Assembly (NCBI RefSeq): GCF_004137795.1
Contig: NZ_NWTM01000003.1
Coordinates: 1-64,000 of the forward strand
Direction of reading: 5' to 3'
DNA length: 64,000 nucleotides
DNA from: Pectobacterium zantedeschiae
GTDB lineage: Bacteria > Pseudomonadota > Gammaproteobacteria > Enterobacterales > Enterobacteriaceae
The notes under the pieces were generated by a model, which was given only the letters and a program-made list of their open reading frames with translations, was not told where the DNA came from and did not search any database. Below are positions 1 through 9,640 of this stretch, one piece after another; the stretch's first letter is position 1; every line of letters begins with the position of its first letter. The position numbers were made by a program, and so were the translations under genes.

Positions 1-35
1 AATTTTCGTTTGTCTACTATTCACCCATAAAGCGA

Positions 36-893
36 TTAAAGTGGCAGTTTTTCCAGCGAATCGAAGCCATAACGCTGCAATATTGGCCACAGCGTGGCTA
101 CTTTAGGCGTAATCGTCAGACAATAAACCAGGTTTTTATCTGTAGAAAGTGGAGGATTATCCAGATTAGCAATCAGCCATGCCGTTCTTTTGGCTATAGC
201 CGCGCCAGAATCCACAAGACGTGTACCTTCAGGCAATGCCACCTTCAGCTCTTCTGCTAACAATGGGAAATGCGTACATCCAAGCACAACCGTATCTGGT
301 GGTTCCGGCAGACGTAGCCAAGGACGCAGAATTTTTTGCAATTCAGAAATTGAGATCGTCTCCCCCTGCAATTTAGCTTCTGCCAACTCAACCAGTTCTG
401 ACGAACCTAGCGACAAAATCTGGCAATCCGTAGCAAAACGGGCAATCAGCTCGTGCGTATACGGGCGTTGAACCGTTGCTCGCGTCGCCAGTAGACCCAC
501 AACACCGTTACGTGTCAGCTTAGCCGCCGGTTTAACCGCTGGGACGACACCCACGACAGGGAAAGCAAAGCGCTCGCGTAGCGCAGGAAGGGAAATCGTG
601 CTCGCTGTATTGCAAGCAATCACAACCAGTGCGAGCTGATGACGTTGTTGGACTGCGCTAACAATCTCAACCACGCGCTCGATAATAAACTGCTGTGATT
701 TCTCACCATATGGAAACGCTTCGTTATCGAATGCGTATATATAGTGAAGATCCGGCAGGAGTTGCCGGATCTCATCATAAACAGACAGCCCACCTACACC
801 GGAATCAAACACCAGAACCGTAGGACGGGATGGCAGGTTAGAAGGTATAGCTTCCAGTGAGATAATATTCTCGCCCTGCCGTGCGGTAGCCAT
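36..893 (-). CDS. murI: Glutamate racemase MurI
   Basis: Cytoplasmic cofactor-independent racemase that converts L-glutamate to D-glutamate for peptidoglycan. The N-terminal VFDSGVGGLS motif and the two catalytic-cysteine motifs, ACNTAST (about residue 92) and LGCTHFPLL (about residue 204), are intact. The frame is open for 15 codons further upstream, but the ATG at 893 gives 285 residues beginning MATARQ, which matches the family length and N-terminus. With this start the gene overlaps the 3' end of btuB by 56 nt, the same arrangement as in E. coli, so translation is probably coupled to btuB. Identification is secure; the start is inferred from homology. Confidence 0.96.
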   Translation of the reverse strand: MATARQGENIISLEAIPSNLPSRPTVLVFDSGVGGLSVYDEIRQLLPDLHYIYAFDNEAFPYGEKSQQFIIERVVEIVSAVQQRHQLALVVIACNTASTISLPALRERFAFPVVGVVPAVKPAAKLTRNGVVGLLATRATVQRPYTHELIARFATDCQILSLGSSELVELAEAKLQGETISISELQKILRPWLRLPEPPDTVVLGCTHFPLLAEELKVALPEGTRLVDSGAAIAKRTAWLIANLDNPPLSTDKNLVYCLTITPKVATLWPILQRYGFDSLEKLPL

Positions 894-2742
894 ATGCCGT
901 CTCATAATCTTTATCAAACAGGTTGGCGATTCTACCACGAACTGTCAGATGAGAGGTGACTGGATATGAGGCTGCGAGATCAACAGTGCTGTAGCTTGGC
1001 AAGCGGCGAGTATTCGCTGCATTATCAAATCGCTTACCCACATACTGATAACTCAGATTAAAATCGACGTCATACAGATTCCAATCAACCTGGTACTTTG
1101 CTTGCTGCTTCGCACGACGAGCCAAAACCTTATCATTTTCATCGTTACGGGCATCGAGATAGTCCAAAGTGATTTGATGATTCAGAACACCTGTCTCAAA
1201 TGACCCCGTCCATTCCAAACCCTTCATCGTTGCTGCATCAACGTTATAATAAGTCCCGGTATTTGTTGCAAAAGCATACTCATACGCAATCAGATTATCG
1301 ATCTTATTAATATAACCCGACAAACGCCAACTTAATGGCCCGGTTACACCTTCCAATCCAGCTTCCCATTGTTTCGACTCTTCAGGCTTTAAGTTTTCAT
1401 TTGATTCAATATCGAAACGCTTCTGACCATATAACTGCCCTAAAGTAGGTGCTTGAAAACCTGTCGCATAGGAAAGGGTTACCCGGTAGTCGGGGAAAAA
1501 CTCCCAACCTGATGCCAGTTGCCAAGTACCATGTCTACCAAATTTCTCATTATCATCACCGCGTACAGATCCTTCCAAGATAACAGCACCATACTGCTGT
1601 TGCGCGGTTAAATAAGCGCCTGAATTATCCTGCTTATAGCGATTACTTTCACGATTTAGCGTATTAAAACTAACGCCTTCTGAAGTTAACTTCTGCCGGC
1701 GCCAATCAAAACCAGCACTGACCATGCCATGACTTAACGCCAAAGTGTTTCCCCACAGCATGTCATATTGATCTATATCATCTTGGGAATTATAGGCACC
1801 ATAACGTCCTTGAGTGCTGAGATACTGAATTGAAGTGTATTTCTGATAGCTGGCGATCAACTGAGAAGCATAATTTTCATGAGAGAACCGCAAACCACCA
1901 CTATAAGTATGGCTGTAGATCTGCTGTTCATCATTAATAGGGCCATAGGTGTCATCAGACAGCGCATCATAATCGCTATTAGTGCCATAGCCATAGCCAC
2001 GGAAGAACCCAGAAATTGAATCGTTAAACTGATGTTCAACACCCGCCCAGAATGTTTTGTTACGCCAACCATCTTTATCTGAGTCTAACGCTTGATTAGA
2101 AGAGTTCGGGTAAACATTAAATCCCCGAGAGTCCTGATATGCTCCAGCTAAAGAGACCCGAGTGTTATCACCAACCGACTGATGCAGGCTGCCACTATAT
2201 TCCTGATAGCGGTTCGAACCAATCCCAGTACTGAGTACGGTTTTATTTTCTGTTGTTTGCGTAATGATATTAATTACGCCACCAATAGCGTCAGCCCCGT
2301 ATACAGCCGAACGTGGGCCACGCATAAATTCAATGCGTTGTACTAAAGCAATAGGAATAAGGTTGAAATCTGGATTGCCTGTAATACCGTATTTAGCAAT
2401 AGGAACACCATCAATGAGTACCAACGTATGACGTGCTTCTGAGCCCCGAATATACATCGATGCGCTTTGCCCCACTCCACCGGTTTGAGCAATATTCACC
2501 CCTGGCAATCGACGCATAACTTCCAAAACATTTTTCGCTTGCCATCTATTGATATCATCACGAGTAACCACATCAATTGGTGCCAACACCGAAGACACAG
2601 GCTGGGCGAAACGGTTTGCTGTTACCACGATGTCATCAGCATTTTTTTCCGATGACGAGTTTTGAGATGAACTATTTTCCTGCGCCCAGCCAGAAAATGC
2701 CGTGACGGAAAGCGCCGTCAGCAGCGAAATTTTTTTAATCAT
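838..2742 (-). CDS. btuB: Vitamin B12 TonB-dependent outer-membrane receptor BtuB
   Basis: Outer-membrane beta-barrel that imports cobalamins using TonB energy. It has a signal peptide (cleavage near the GWAQ motif, about residue 21), a TonB box around DDIVVTANRF (residues 36-45), a plug domain with the GPRSAVYG and AIGGVINIIT motifs, and a C-terminal barrel ending in phenylalanine as outer-membrane proteins do. At 634 residues it is slightly longer than the E. coli protein (614), partly from a Ser/Asn-rich stretch after the signal peptide. A cobalamin riboswitch lies directly upstream and murI overlaps the 3' end. Confidence 0.96.
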   Translation of the reverse strand: MIKKISLLTALSVTAFSGWAQENSSSQNSSSEKNADDIVVTANRFAQPVSSVLAPIDVVTRDDINRWQAKNVLEVMRRLPGVNIAQTGGVGQSASMYIRGSEARHTLVLIDGVPIAKYGITGNPDFNLIPIALVQRIEFMRGPRSAVYGADAIGGVINIITQTTENKTVLSTGIGSNRYQEYSGSLHQSVGDNTRVSLAGAYQDSRGFNVYPNSSNQALDSDKDGWRNKTFWAGVEHQFNDSISGFFRGYGYGTNSDYDALSDDTYGPINDEQQIYSHTYSGGLRFSHENYASQLIASYQKYTSIQYLSTQGRYGAYNSQDDIDQYDMLWGNTLALSHGMVSAGFDWRRQKLTSEGVSFNTLNRESNRYKQDNSGAYLTAQQQYGAVILEGSVRGDDNEKFGRHGTWQLASGWEFFPDYRVTLSYATGFQAPTLGQLYGQKRFDIESNENLKPEESKQWEAGLEGVTGPLSWRLSGYINKIDNLIAYEYAFATNTGTYYNVDAATMKGLEWTGSFETGVLNHQITLDYLDARNDENDKVLARRAKQQAKYQVDWNLYDVDFNLSYQYVGKRFDNAANTRRLPSYSTVDLAASYPVTSHLTVRGRIANLFDKDYETAYGYRTAGREYYLTGSYTF

Positions 2743-2747
2743 TGTTA

Positions 2748-3036
2748 AAGCATCCGAGAAATAATAAGGATGCCGCAGATTCTGTTAATAGCACGCGATA
2801 TGCAGAACCAATTGCGACGTATTCCGGCAGGTCTTCGGGCTTGGATGCCGTTGTTACCACAAACCGTCAATAACGGTAGGGGATACAACGAAAGCGATGA
2901 CTTCCCATCCTCAAAAGTTGAAGACAGTGTCTGCATAATAATGCTATCGCTGGGGCATTCCTTACCGCTGCGCGTCAGCTCCAGATTTACACTGGATTCC
3001 CTTTTGACTTGTGAAACAAGGCCGGACGCTCATCCT
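2748..3036 (-). promoter_or_regulatory. Cobalamin riboswitch in the btuB leader
   Basis: Read on the minus strand, the leader contains the conserved B12 box (2824-2842, AAGCCCGAAGACCTGCCGG), preceded by the GCAGCGGTAAGGAATGCCCC segment and the GGGAATCCAGTG / ATCTGGAGCTGACGCGC segments typical of the adenosylcobalamin aptamer in btuB leaders. The aptamer spans roughly 2812-3030. A GCATCC/GGATGC hairpin at 2750-2773, just before the btuB ATG, matches the position of the ribosome-sequestering expression hairpin in E. coli. Cobalamin is expected to repress btuB and, through the overlap, part of murI expression. Confidence 0.93.
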
Positions 3037-3172
3037 ACAATTGCGAATTGTGGAAGTCTAGACTTCTATATCACTACAGGATAATAACGTAACAAAACTG
3101 GACTTCCTGGCCGGATTCCCTACAATTCCCGGCCAATAACACCCTTTTAGACGCTGTTCAGACGAGAAAACC

Positions 3173-4291
3173 ATGACGCCAGAAATCTTGCCCATCGAAC
3201 ACTATGACGACCAGCTTGCAGAGAAAACAGAGCGTCTGCGTGGAATGATGGCACCTTTCAACGCACCGGAGCCTGTCGTCTTCCGTTCTCCCGTCAGTCA
3301 TTATCGGATGCGCGCCGAATTCCGTATTTGGCACGATGGTGATGAGCTTTATCACATTATGTTTGACCAGCAGACTAAACAACGCATCCGGGTCGATCGG
3401 TTTCCTGCAGCCAGTGAACTCATTAACCGCCTGATGCCGGCGCTGCTTGCCGCGATCCAGCCTGACCCCGTACTACGCCGTAAACTATTCCAGATAGATT
3501 ATCTGTCGACTCTAAGCGGCGAAGTTATCGTTTCTCTTCTTTATCACCGCGCGCTAAACGAAGAATGGCAGGAACATGCCCGCACACTGCGCGATAGCCT
3601 GACGGCGCAGGGGTTCAACCTACAGTTGATCGGTCGCGCGACGAAAACCAAAATCTGCCTCGATCGCGATTATGTCGATGAATGTCTGCCGGTTGCTGGC
3701 CAGAATATGATTTACCGACAGGTGGAAAACAGCTTCACGCAGCCGAATGCTGCAATAAATATTCAGATGCTGGAATGGGCATTGGATGCGACGGCGGGCT
3801 CGAAAGGGGATTTGCTGGAACTGTATTGCGGTAATGGCAACTTTTCACTCGCGCTGGCAAGAAATTTCGAGCGCGTGTTGGCGACCGAAATCGCCAAGCC
3901 GTCCGTCGCGGCTGCACAATATAACATCGCCGCGAATCAGATAGAGAATGTGCAGATTATTCGTATGGCAGCAGAAGAATTTACGCAGGCTATGCAGGGC
4001 GTACGCGAGTTTAACCGCTTACAGGGCATCGATCTGACAAGCTACCAGTGTGAGACTATTTTTGTTGACCCACCGCGCAGCGGACTGGATGACGAAACGG
4101 TGAAACTGGTGCAGGCGTATCCGCGCATTCTTTATATTTCCTGCAACCCAGAAACGTTGAGCAACAACCTGCAATCGCTATCGGAAACCCACGACATTCG
4201 CCGTCTGGCGCTGTTCGATCAATTCCCTTACACCCATCATATGGAGTGTGGCGTGCTGTTGGAAAAACGCCACATACCGATCGACAAATAA
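3173..4291 (+). CDS. trmA: tRNA (uracil-5-)-methyltransferase TrmA
   Basis: SAM-dependent enzyme that makes ribothymidine at U54 of the tRNA T-loop. It has an SAM-binding Rossmann core with [12 protein letters not shown] (about residue 215), the [10 protein letters not shown] motif, the nucleophile Cys324 in ISCNPETL and the general base Glu358 in HHMECG, both at the E. coli numbering. Length is 372 residues against 366 in E. coli. It is transcribed divergently from btuB with the riboswitch between them, as in E. coli. Confidence 0.96.
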   Translation: MTPEILPIEHYDDQLAEKTERLRGMMAPFNAPEPVVFRSPVSHYRMRAEFRIWHDGDELYHIMFDQQTKQRIRVDRFPAASELINRLMPALLAAIQPDPVLRRKLFQIDYLSTLSGEVIVSLLYHRALNEEWQEHARTLRDSLTAQGFNLQLIGRATKTKICLDRDYVDECLPVAGQNMIYRQVENSFTQPNAAINIQMLEWALDATAGSKGDLLELYCGNGNFSLALARNFERVLATEIAKPSVAAAQYNIAANQIENVQIIRMAAEEFTQAMQGVREFNRLQGIDLTSYQCETIFVDPPRSGLDDETVKLVQAYPRILYISCNPETLSNNLQSLSETHDIRRLALFDQFPYTHHMECGVLLEKRHIPIDK

Positions 4292-4366
4292 GTCATGTGC
4301 TCATCGTCAGGCCAGACTCTCTGTCTGGCTGGCGTGACAACATACGGAAGCACCGCAACCTAACGT

Positions 4367-4401
4367 AAAGAAGAAAGCGTGTCCCCCATGGGTATGACAC
4401 G
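4367..4401 (-). terminator. Possible terminator of the amino-acid ABC/dehydratase operon
   Basis: On the minus strand a CGTGTC/GACACG stem (4378-4383 with 4396-4401) containing an inner CCCATGGG is followed by a T-rich run (CTTTCTTCTTT). It sits 16 nt after the stop of the minus-strand gene at 4418. The stem is short, so this is tentative. A second hairpin without a T-tract (4311-4329) lies closer to trmA. Confidence 0.4.
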
Positions 4402-4417
4402 TTAACTCGACACCCTG

Positions 4418-5710
4418 TCAGAATGCGGTTTCCAATCCATCAGTTACGCAATAATCGTCATCGACCAGTGGCAGATAGCGCCACTTATCAAAGGCAGTGC
4501 AAGGATGGGAAATCCCACACCCCACCCAGTCACCAGGCTGTAGCGGCTCGGTATCCGGCAGATGCAAATAAGCGTGCTGATCGTTAACGTCAGTAATACG
4601 TAGGTTCGCTGCGCTGCGTGGTTCACTACCATCAGCCCGACGTATCCATAATGGCGTGGGCAGGTCTTGATCAAAAGGCACATCGCGGCGACCAAAATCA
4701 ACAAACGCCAACCCCGGTTCCGGGCGCGATAGCACGCGTCCCCAAATCTCTAACGCAGCGGTAAAATGATGACCAGAACCAGATTGAGAGAAAGGGGCAA
4801 TACGGGCATAGAGCCCATTATCATGGGCCATATAGGCACCAGAACGAATCAGCGGTGTAACGGGTAAAGGCAACTGTGCCGCAGTAAAACAAGCGCTGAC
4901 TATATCAAACCAGGCTCCCCCTCCTGCGCTGAGGATAATATTATTACCACTGAATAGCTGTTGTTCAGCCAGCATCGCCGCGGTTGTGATTAGCATCTGG
5001 CAATAATTTTGTACGCATGCAATACCCGCAACATCACGCCCTGCTCCCAATGCACCTTCATACCCTGCGACGCCCACCAGTTGCAGTACCGGGCTTGCCG
5101 CAATAGCTTCGGCTATCGTGAGGGCGTCATGCGGTGAACGACAGCCAGTACGGCCACCGCTGACCGACATCTCCAGTAACACAGCAATCTTGACGTTATC
5201 AAGGTGCTGCTCCAGCAATTTCACCCCCTGTAGTGAATCGACATAACAGAGGAAGCCGTGGTCAGGGTGTTGCTGTTGCCATTGTGCAATCCAGCGAATT
5301 CCTGCGGGATCAACCAATTGATTGGCAAGAAACACGTTGCGAATACCAAACTGTCGTAGTGCACGCACCTGAGCGGGTGTGGCGGCACTCAACCCCCACG
5401 CACCTCCTTCAGTAATGGCACGACGCAAAATGGCAGGAGACATTGAGGTCTTCCCATGCGCCGCCAATAAGACGCCTTGTTCACGACAAAATGCTGCCAG
5501 TTGGCGCAAATTGTTTTCCAATGCGGATTGTTTCATGATCATCAGAGGAGAAAAGACACGCTCACTGCTCAACACTGATGTACCTATAGGCAAAGGAGCA
5601 TCCCCACTACCCGCGACTGATTTAAAACGCGGCGTGTTTTGTTGCTCATCCAGCAAGCCATCCGCTAGCAGCGGAAAGTGAATAGACATAGCGTTCATAG
5701 CGTTTCCCAT
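4418..5710 (-). CDS. PLP/metal D-amino-acid dehydratase-like enzyme (fold type III, DSD1/D-threonine aldolase family)
   Basis: Alanine-racemase-type TIM barrel with the PLP lysine in AAHGKTSMSP (about residue 85) and a C-terminal beta domain carrying a His-Pro-Cys motif (GISHPC, about residue 405). In eukaryotic-type D-serine dehydratases and D-threonine aldolases such an HxC motif binds the zinc needed for beta-elimination or aldol cleavage. The product is likely an amino-acid deaminase or aldolase acting on a D-beta-hydroxy amino acid; the substrate cannot be read from sequence. The ATG overlaps the stop of the preceding ABC ATPase gene (TGATG), indicating translational coupling. A RidA-family gene in the same orientation favours a dehydratase that releases an enamine. 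Confidence 0.78.
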   Translation of the reverse strand: MGNAMNAMSIHFPLLADGLLDEQQNTPRFKSVAGSGDAPLPIGTSVLSSERVFSPLMIMKQSALENNLRQLAAFCREQGVLLAAHGKTSMSPAILRRAITEGGAWGLSAATPAQVRALRQFGIRNVFLANQLVDPAGIRWIAQWQQQHPDHGFLCYVDSLQGVKLLEQHLDNVKIAVLLEMSVSGGRTGCRSPHDALTIAEAIAASPVLQLVGVAGYEGALGAGRDVAGIACVQNYCQMLITTAAMLAEQQLFSGNNIILSAGGGAWFDIVSACFTAAQLPLPVTPLIRSGAYMAHDNGLYARIAPFSQSGSGHHFTAALEIWGRVLSRPEPGLAFVDFGRRDVPFDQDLPTPLWIRRADGSEPRSAANLRITDVNDQHAYLHLPDTEPLQPGDWVGCGISHPCTAFDKWRYLPLVDDDYCVTDGLETAF

Positions 5711-6447
5711 CAGTGTTCCAGTACGCGTGATAAAAATTGCTGAGTACGCGGATTTTGCGGATCTACGAAAATCTGTTCGGGAGCCCCCTGCTCAGCAATC
5801 ACGCCTTGATCCATAAACACCACACGGTCAGCCGTTTTGCGTGCAAAACCCATTTCATGTGTCACTACCACCATCGTCATGCCTTCACGTGCCAGACTGC
5901 GCATGACCTCCATCACTTCACCGACCAGTTCTGGATCGAGTGCTGAAGTCGCTTCATCAAAAAACATAATTTTCGGTTCGACTGCCAGTGCACGAGCAAT
6001 GGCTACTCGCTGTTGCTGCCCACCAGACAGCTGTGCTGGATAGTGATGGGCGCGCTCGGCCAAGCCAACACGGGACAGTGCAGACATACCGCGCTTAGCC
6101 GCTTCATCTTCAGATAACCCTTGCGCCTTGATCAGTGCCAACGTCACATTGCCCAGTGCTGTTTTGTGCGGGAACAGGTTGAACTGTTGAAATACCATAC
6201 CAACATGACCGCAGATTTCTCGGCTACGTTTAGCGTCGTGCAACGGTACATCGTTAACCCAAATTTCACCGCCATCTGCACGCTCCAGACCACTCATAAT
6301 ACGCAATACCGTACTTTTACCCGATCCAGAAGCACCAATCAGCACCAGTACTTCACCTGGCGATACGTCAAGGCTGATATCTTTCAACACCTGAGTGGCG
6401 CCGAACGATTTGGTAATACCACTCAGCGTAATGGCAAATTTGCTCAT
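5710..6447 (-). CDS. Polar amino-acid ABC transporter ATP-binding protein (GlnQ/HisP type)
   Basis: Cytoplasmic ATPase that powers the adjacent importer. It has Walker [10 protein letters not shown], signature LSGGQQQR, Walker [13 protein letters not shown] and the switch histidine in VVTHEMGF. This signature and spacing are typical of the polar amino-acid (PAAT) family. The start at 6447 is chosen because its ATG overlaps the permease stop (ATGA) and gives the usual N-terminus [10 protein letters not shown]; a longer in-frame start exists at 6483. About 245 residues. Confidence 0.9.
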   Translation of the reverse strand: MSKFAITLSGITKSFGATQVLKDISLDVSPGEVLVLIGASGSGKSTVLRIMSGLERADGGEIWVNDVPLHDAKRSREICGHVGMVFQQFNLFPHKTALGNVTLALIKAQGLSEDEAAKRGMSALSRVGLAERAHHYPAQLSGGQQQRVAIARALAVEPKIMFFDEATSALDPELVGEVMEVMRSLAREGMTMVVVTHEMGFARKTADRVVFMDQGVIAEQGAPEQIFVDPQNPRTQQFLSRVLEH

Positions 6448-7088
6448 GATAATTGGCTCCTGACTTGATGACGTTGAACCCAATGGGAAAGCGGAAAACA
6501 GACGGCGAAATAGAGCAAGGCAACCAGTCCGTAAATCACCACGGGTTGGCCGATGCGATCGACAATCACCTGTCCCTGGTGCATCAACTCCGACATGCCA
6601 ATCATGCTGACTATCGAGGTATCTTTAATCAGTGAAAGATACTGGCCGACTAGTGGAGGTAACACGATGCCGCGCGTCTGCGGCAAGATCACGCTGACAA
6701 AAGTCTGACGTTTGGAAAGACCGAGAATCCATGCCACTTCCCACTGTCCTTTAGGAACAGCCTCAATACCGGCGCGAAATATTTCGGCGATGTAGGCTCC
6801 CTGATAAATGCTCAGCCCGATAATGCCTGCTGCGAACAAGTTAATGTCATAACCGAGATACGCCACGCCAAAGTAGATAAACATCAGAGTGATGAGCACG
6901 GGTGTACCGCGAAACAGCTCAATGTAAAGCAGCGCTATTTTTCGAGTGACGGACAATCGGCTGGTACGTAGTACGGCAGCCAACAGGCCAAGCAACGTAC
7001 TACCCATCATGGCCACCACAGAGAGCAACAGTGTGGTACCAAGCCCTTTCAACAACATTGGCAACGAACTGGTGAGAACCTCGATCAT
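6444..7088 (-). CDS. Polar amino-acid ABC transporter permease (second subunit)
   Basis: Inner-membrane subunit of 214 residues in the HisMQ/GltJK family. It has several hydrophobic segments and the coupling-helix motif around [20 protein letters not shown], which contacts the ATPase. It overlaps both neighbours by 4 nt (ATGA), so the permease pair and ATPase are translated as one unit. The partner permease at 7085-7822 has a near-identical EAA motif. Confidence 0.9.
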   Translation of the reverse strand: MIEVLTSSLPMLLKGLGTTLLLSVVAMMGSTLLGLLAAVLRTSRLSVTRKIALLYIELFRGTPVLITLMFIYFGVAYLGYDINLFAAGIIGLSIYQGAYIAEIFRAGIEAVPKGQWEVAWILGLSKRQTFVSVILPQTRGIVLPPLVGQYLSLIKDTSIVSMIGMSELMHQGQVIVDRIGQPVVIYGLVALLYFAVCFPLSHWVQRHQVRSQLS

Positions 7089-7822
7089 CGTGTCTCTCCT
7101 CTTTTCAGCGGGCTAATCAGCCATTTTTTTGCCAACAGCCTGGTGGACTTTTTTACCGGAGCCACCATCGGCGGATGAAACAAACGCCGCCCCACCTGAT
7201 TGCCAAGCCACGAAAACAGGTTGCTGAGAAGTAGATAGATAAGCGTCACAATGCTGAACGTCTGGATATATAACAGCGTCCGCGCATTGATTACCATTGC
7301 TGTACCAGTCAGCTCCGGCAAAGCGATCGCCGATAACAGCGAGGTGCCCAGTAGTAATTGAATAAGGTTATTGATGATAGCGGGCCACACCGCGCGTACG
7401 GCCTGAGGCAGAACAACACTCAGGAAGATTTTCCGACGCGGAATACCCAGGATCCATGCAGCTTCCAACTGGCCTTTAGGTACAGATTGAATACCGGCCC
7501 GAAAAATCTCAGACAAATAAGCCCCTACATTAATGCCCAGAGCTAACACACCAGCGGTGAAAGCGCTCATGGTTATTCCTAGCGACGGTAGGCCGAAGAA
7601 AATAATGAAGATTTGCAATAACACGGGTGTATTACGAATAAATTCGACATAGCAGTGACTTAACCAGCGTACTGGAGCAAACGGTGATGCCTTTGCCAAT
7701 GCAGCCAGGAGTCCGAGCATCACCGACAGTGCAAAAGCAAGAAGCGTTACCTGTAATGTAAGCCAGGCGGCCGAGAGAAACGTATCGCCATAGCGCCACA
7801 GGGTTAGCCATTGATAATTCAT
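7085..7822 (-). CDS. Polar amino-acid ABC transporter permease (first subunit)
   Basis: HisMQ-family inner-membrane permease. It shows the FRNTPVLLQIF segment and the EAA-type coupling motif FRAGIQSVPKGQLEAAW. The start at 7822 (MNYQWLTLW) is preferred over the in-frame codon at 7849 because a clear AGGAG ribosome site lies just before it and the N-terminus then matches the family. Its 3' end overlaps the second permease by 4 nt. Confidence 0.89.
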   Translation of the reverse strand: MNYQWLTLWRYGDTFLSAAWLTLQVTLLAFALSVMLGLLAALAKASPFAPVRWLSHCYVEFIRNTPVLLQIFIIFFGLPSLGITMSAFTAGVLALGINVGAYLSEIFRAGIQSVPKGQLEAAWILGIPRRKIFLSVVLPQAVRAVWPAIINNLIQLLLGTSLLSAIALPELTGTAMVINARTLLYIQTFSIVTLIYLLLSNLFSWLGNQVGRRLFHPPMVAPVKKSTRLLAKKWLISPLKRGETR

Positions 7823-7870
7823 GAGCGCCTCCTCAGGACGGCGCAGCACTCAGGGCCGCGCCGTATACGG

Positions 7871-8707
7871 TCAATATTGCGGATTCAGCGGGTAACGCGG
7901 CTTGCTGCCAAACCACTTCTGGTATAGCTCAGCATTTTTGCCTGACGCATTAATTTCAAACAGGAACTCGTTCAGATAGTTAGTCCATATCTGATCGCCC
8001 TGTTTCACACCAAAGCCGTTGTACTCTAATGGCACCAAGGCTTCGTTAGTGACCGTCAGCGTCGGATCGAGCGTGGCTTGATAAGCAAGGAAGTTGTTAT
8101 CTTCGATCATTGCATCAGCCTGGCCCTGTTTTACTGCCAGAATGGCGGCCTGAGATGAATCGTACTCTTGAATTTTGACATTGATGCCGAGGTTGCGTAC
8201 CTCATCACCGTTGGTTGAACCTTTCACCGTGGCAATGGTTTTATCAGCCATATCGTGGGCTGACTGAATACCGCTGTTTTTGCGCACCAACATCGCTTCA
8301 CTCGCTACGACATATGGATGAGTGAAACCGATCTCTTTGGCACGTTCCAGATTGCGGGTAAAGTTACAAAACACCACATCGACTTTATTGGTTTGCAGGT
8401 TAGGAATGCGATTCGCGCTGGTCGTATTTACCATCTCCAGCTTCACCCCCATCGCTTCCGCCAGCTCTTTGGCCAAATCGACGTCATATCCATCAGGATT
8501 GCCCGCTTTGTCGTAAAAGCCGAACGGAGCAAAACTCAGGCAATCACCGACACGTAACGTCCCGCGTTGCAGAACGGTTTGCAGGGCTGACTGTGGTGCC
8601 GCGCTAGTCTCTTTTTTCTCTTCAGTGGGTGTACACCCTACCAAGGCTAACAAGACCAGTGTGCTGGCTATGGCTTTGGCACTTATTTTTTGCGGTATTA
8701 TATTCAT
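7871..8707 (-). CDS. Amino-acid ABC transporter substrate-binding lipoprotein (family 3)
   Basis: Periplasmic binding protein of 278 residues. It has a lipoprotein signal with lipobox LVGC (Cys about residue 25) and a family-3 fold recognisable from LRVGDCLSFAPFGFYD, GYDVDLAKELAEAMGVKLE and the C-terminal ELYQKWFG. It is likely anchored in the inner membrane by the lipidated cysteine. It precedes the two permeases by 48 nt in the same operon. Ligand is predicted to be a polar or hydroxylated amino acid related to the dehydratase substrate. Confidence 0.88.
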   Translation of the reverse strand: MNIIPQKISAKAIASTLVLLALVGCTPTEEKKETSAAPQSALQTVLQRGTLRVGDCLSFAPFGFYDKAGNPDGYDVDLAKELAEAMGVKLEMVNTTSANRIPNLQTNKVDVVFCNFTRNLERAKEIGFTHPYVVASEAMLVRKNSGIQSAHDMADKTIATVKGSTNGDEVRNLGINVKIQEYDSSQAAILAVKQGQADAMIEDNNFLAYQATLDPTLTVTNEALVPLEYNGFGVKQGDQIWTNYLNEFLFEINASGKNAELYQKWFGSKPRYPLNPQY

Positions 8708-8843
8708 TCTGTGCTCTCTTATTTAATGGAGATAATATGAAAACCGTTATTTCACAGCAAAATAAAAAATTGTAATGAATAACAGACAACCCTGATGTGG
8801 CGGTAAAAATGGAAATACTTAACCTGTCTTAAAGTGAAAGTAA

Positions 8844-9236
8844 TTATTTACGGTCTGCGCGGAAACATTTCATATCCACTTCCACTTTGCAGTCGACAAC
8901 CAAGTCCTGCACACTACAAATACGCGCAGGGGGGTTATCACTAAATATCTGTTTGAAAACTTTGTTGAATGAACTGAAATAACGGGCATCGGTTAATACG
9001 GCCGTCACATGCACGACATCTTCCACACGATAGCCAGCTTCATTCATGATATTCAGGCAATTATCAAATGCCAGTGCCGTTTGTTCAATGATGCCGCCCT
9101 CAACGACCTCACCATCGCGCATTGGCGTCTGGCCGGAGATATACAACCAGCCATCGGCCTCTACGGCGCGAGCGAACGGCAGTTTCTGCCCACCGGTACC
9201 CGTTCCACCCTCAATGCCGTAACGTTTGATTGTCAT
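8844..9236 (-). CDS. RidA/YjgF/UK114-family protein
   Basis: A 130-residue single-domain protein of the RidA family, enamine/imine deaminases that hydrolyse 2-aminoacrylate-type products of PLP dehydratases. The family core is visible: WLYISGQTP, the central FDNCLNIMNEAGY and the active-site arginine in PPARICSV near residue 104. It is not the housekeeping ridA by context: it is the first gene of the accessory amino-acid module, 136 nt before the binding-protein gene. Its pairing with a PLP dehydratase-like enzyme suggests it clears the reactive product. Confidence 0.87.
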   Translation of the reverse strand: MTIKRYGIEGGTGTGGQKLPFARAVEADGWLYISGQTPMRDGEVVEGGIIEQTALAFDNCLNIMNEAGYRVEDVVHVTAVLTDARYFSSFNKVFKQIFSDNPPARICSVQDLVVDCKVEVDMKCFRADRK

Positions 9237-9640
9237 ACTACCCTGCTCCTTTTTCGCGATAATCTCGCGTGTTTGGCTATTGGTGAGTAGTCTGGTATAC
9301 CAGACTCAAATCCAAAATACCGGATAGAGCAAGATTTGCACAGGTTTTTTATTTTTGCAATATATAAAGACGAATTTATTTTTTATAAACGCAGGTGAAT
9401 CTAAAAATATATTTAATGCTGAGTTTATTTATAAATAAATAGTATGGATTTTTTAGCATTATTAAAAATAGCGTTGCCGTGATGAGCTAAAATGAGGCCC
9501 CAAAATAGAGCAAAATAATTGTCGTTATACCTAACTAAATTTTATTTAACCGAAATGATTTTAAACAGCGTTCTCAGTGTATGATGCTTCTCTTTTTCTG
9601 TGTCTTTTCCACGGCATGACTGCTACAGGAGAGTGTATTT
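9237..9640. other. AT-rich divergent control region between the RidA-family and IclR-family genes
   Basis: This 404-bp gap separates two divergent genes and is strongly AT-rich from about 9340 to 9600. It holds an 18-bp perfect palindrome close to the RidA-family start and an AGGAGAG ribosome site before the IclR gene. I see no open frame with coding character. It most likely contains both promoters and the operator of the module. Confidence 0.6.
9289..9306. promoter_or_regulatory. 18-bp perfect palindrome, probable operator
   Basis: AGTCTGGTATACCAGACT is its own reverse complement over all 18 bases and lies 53 nt upstream of the RidA-family start codon. The position fits an operator for the module. 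The cognate factor could be the divergent IclR regulator; the TGGT-ACCA core also resembles sites of GntR/FadR-type regulators, so the assignment is open. Confidence 0.6.
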
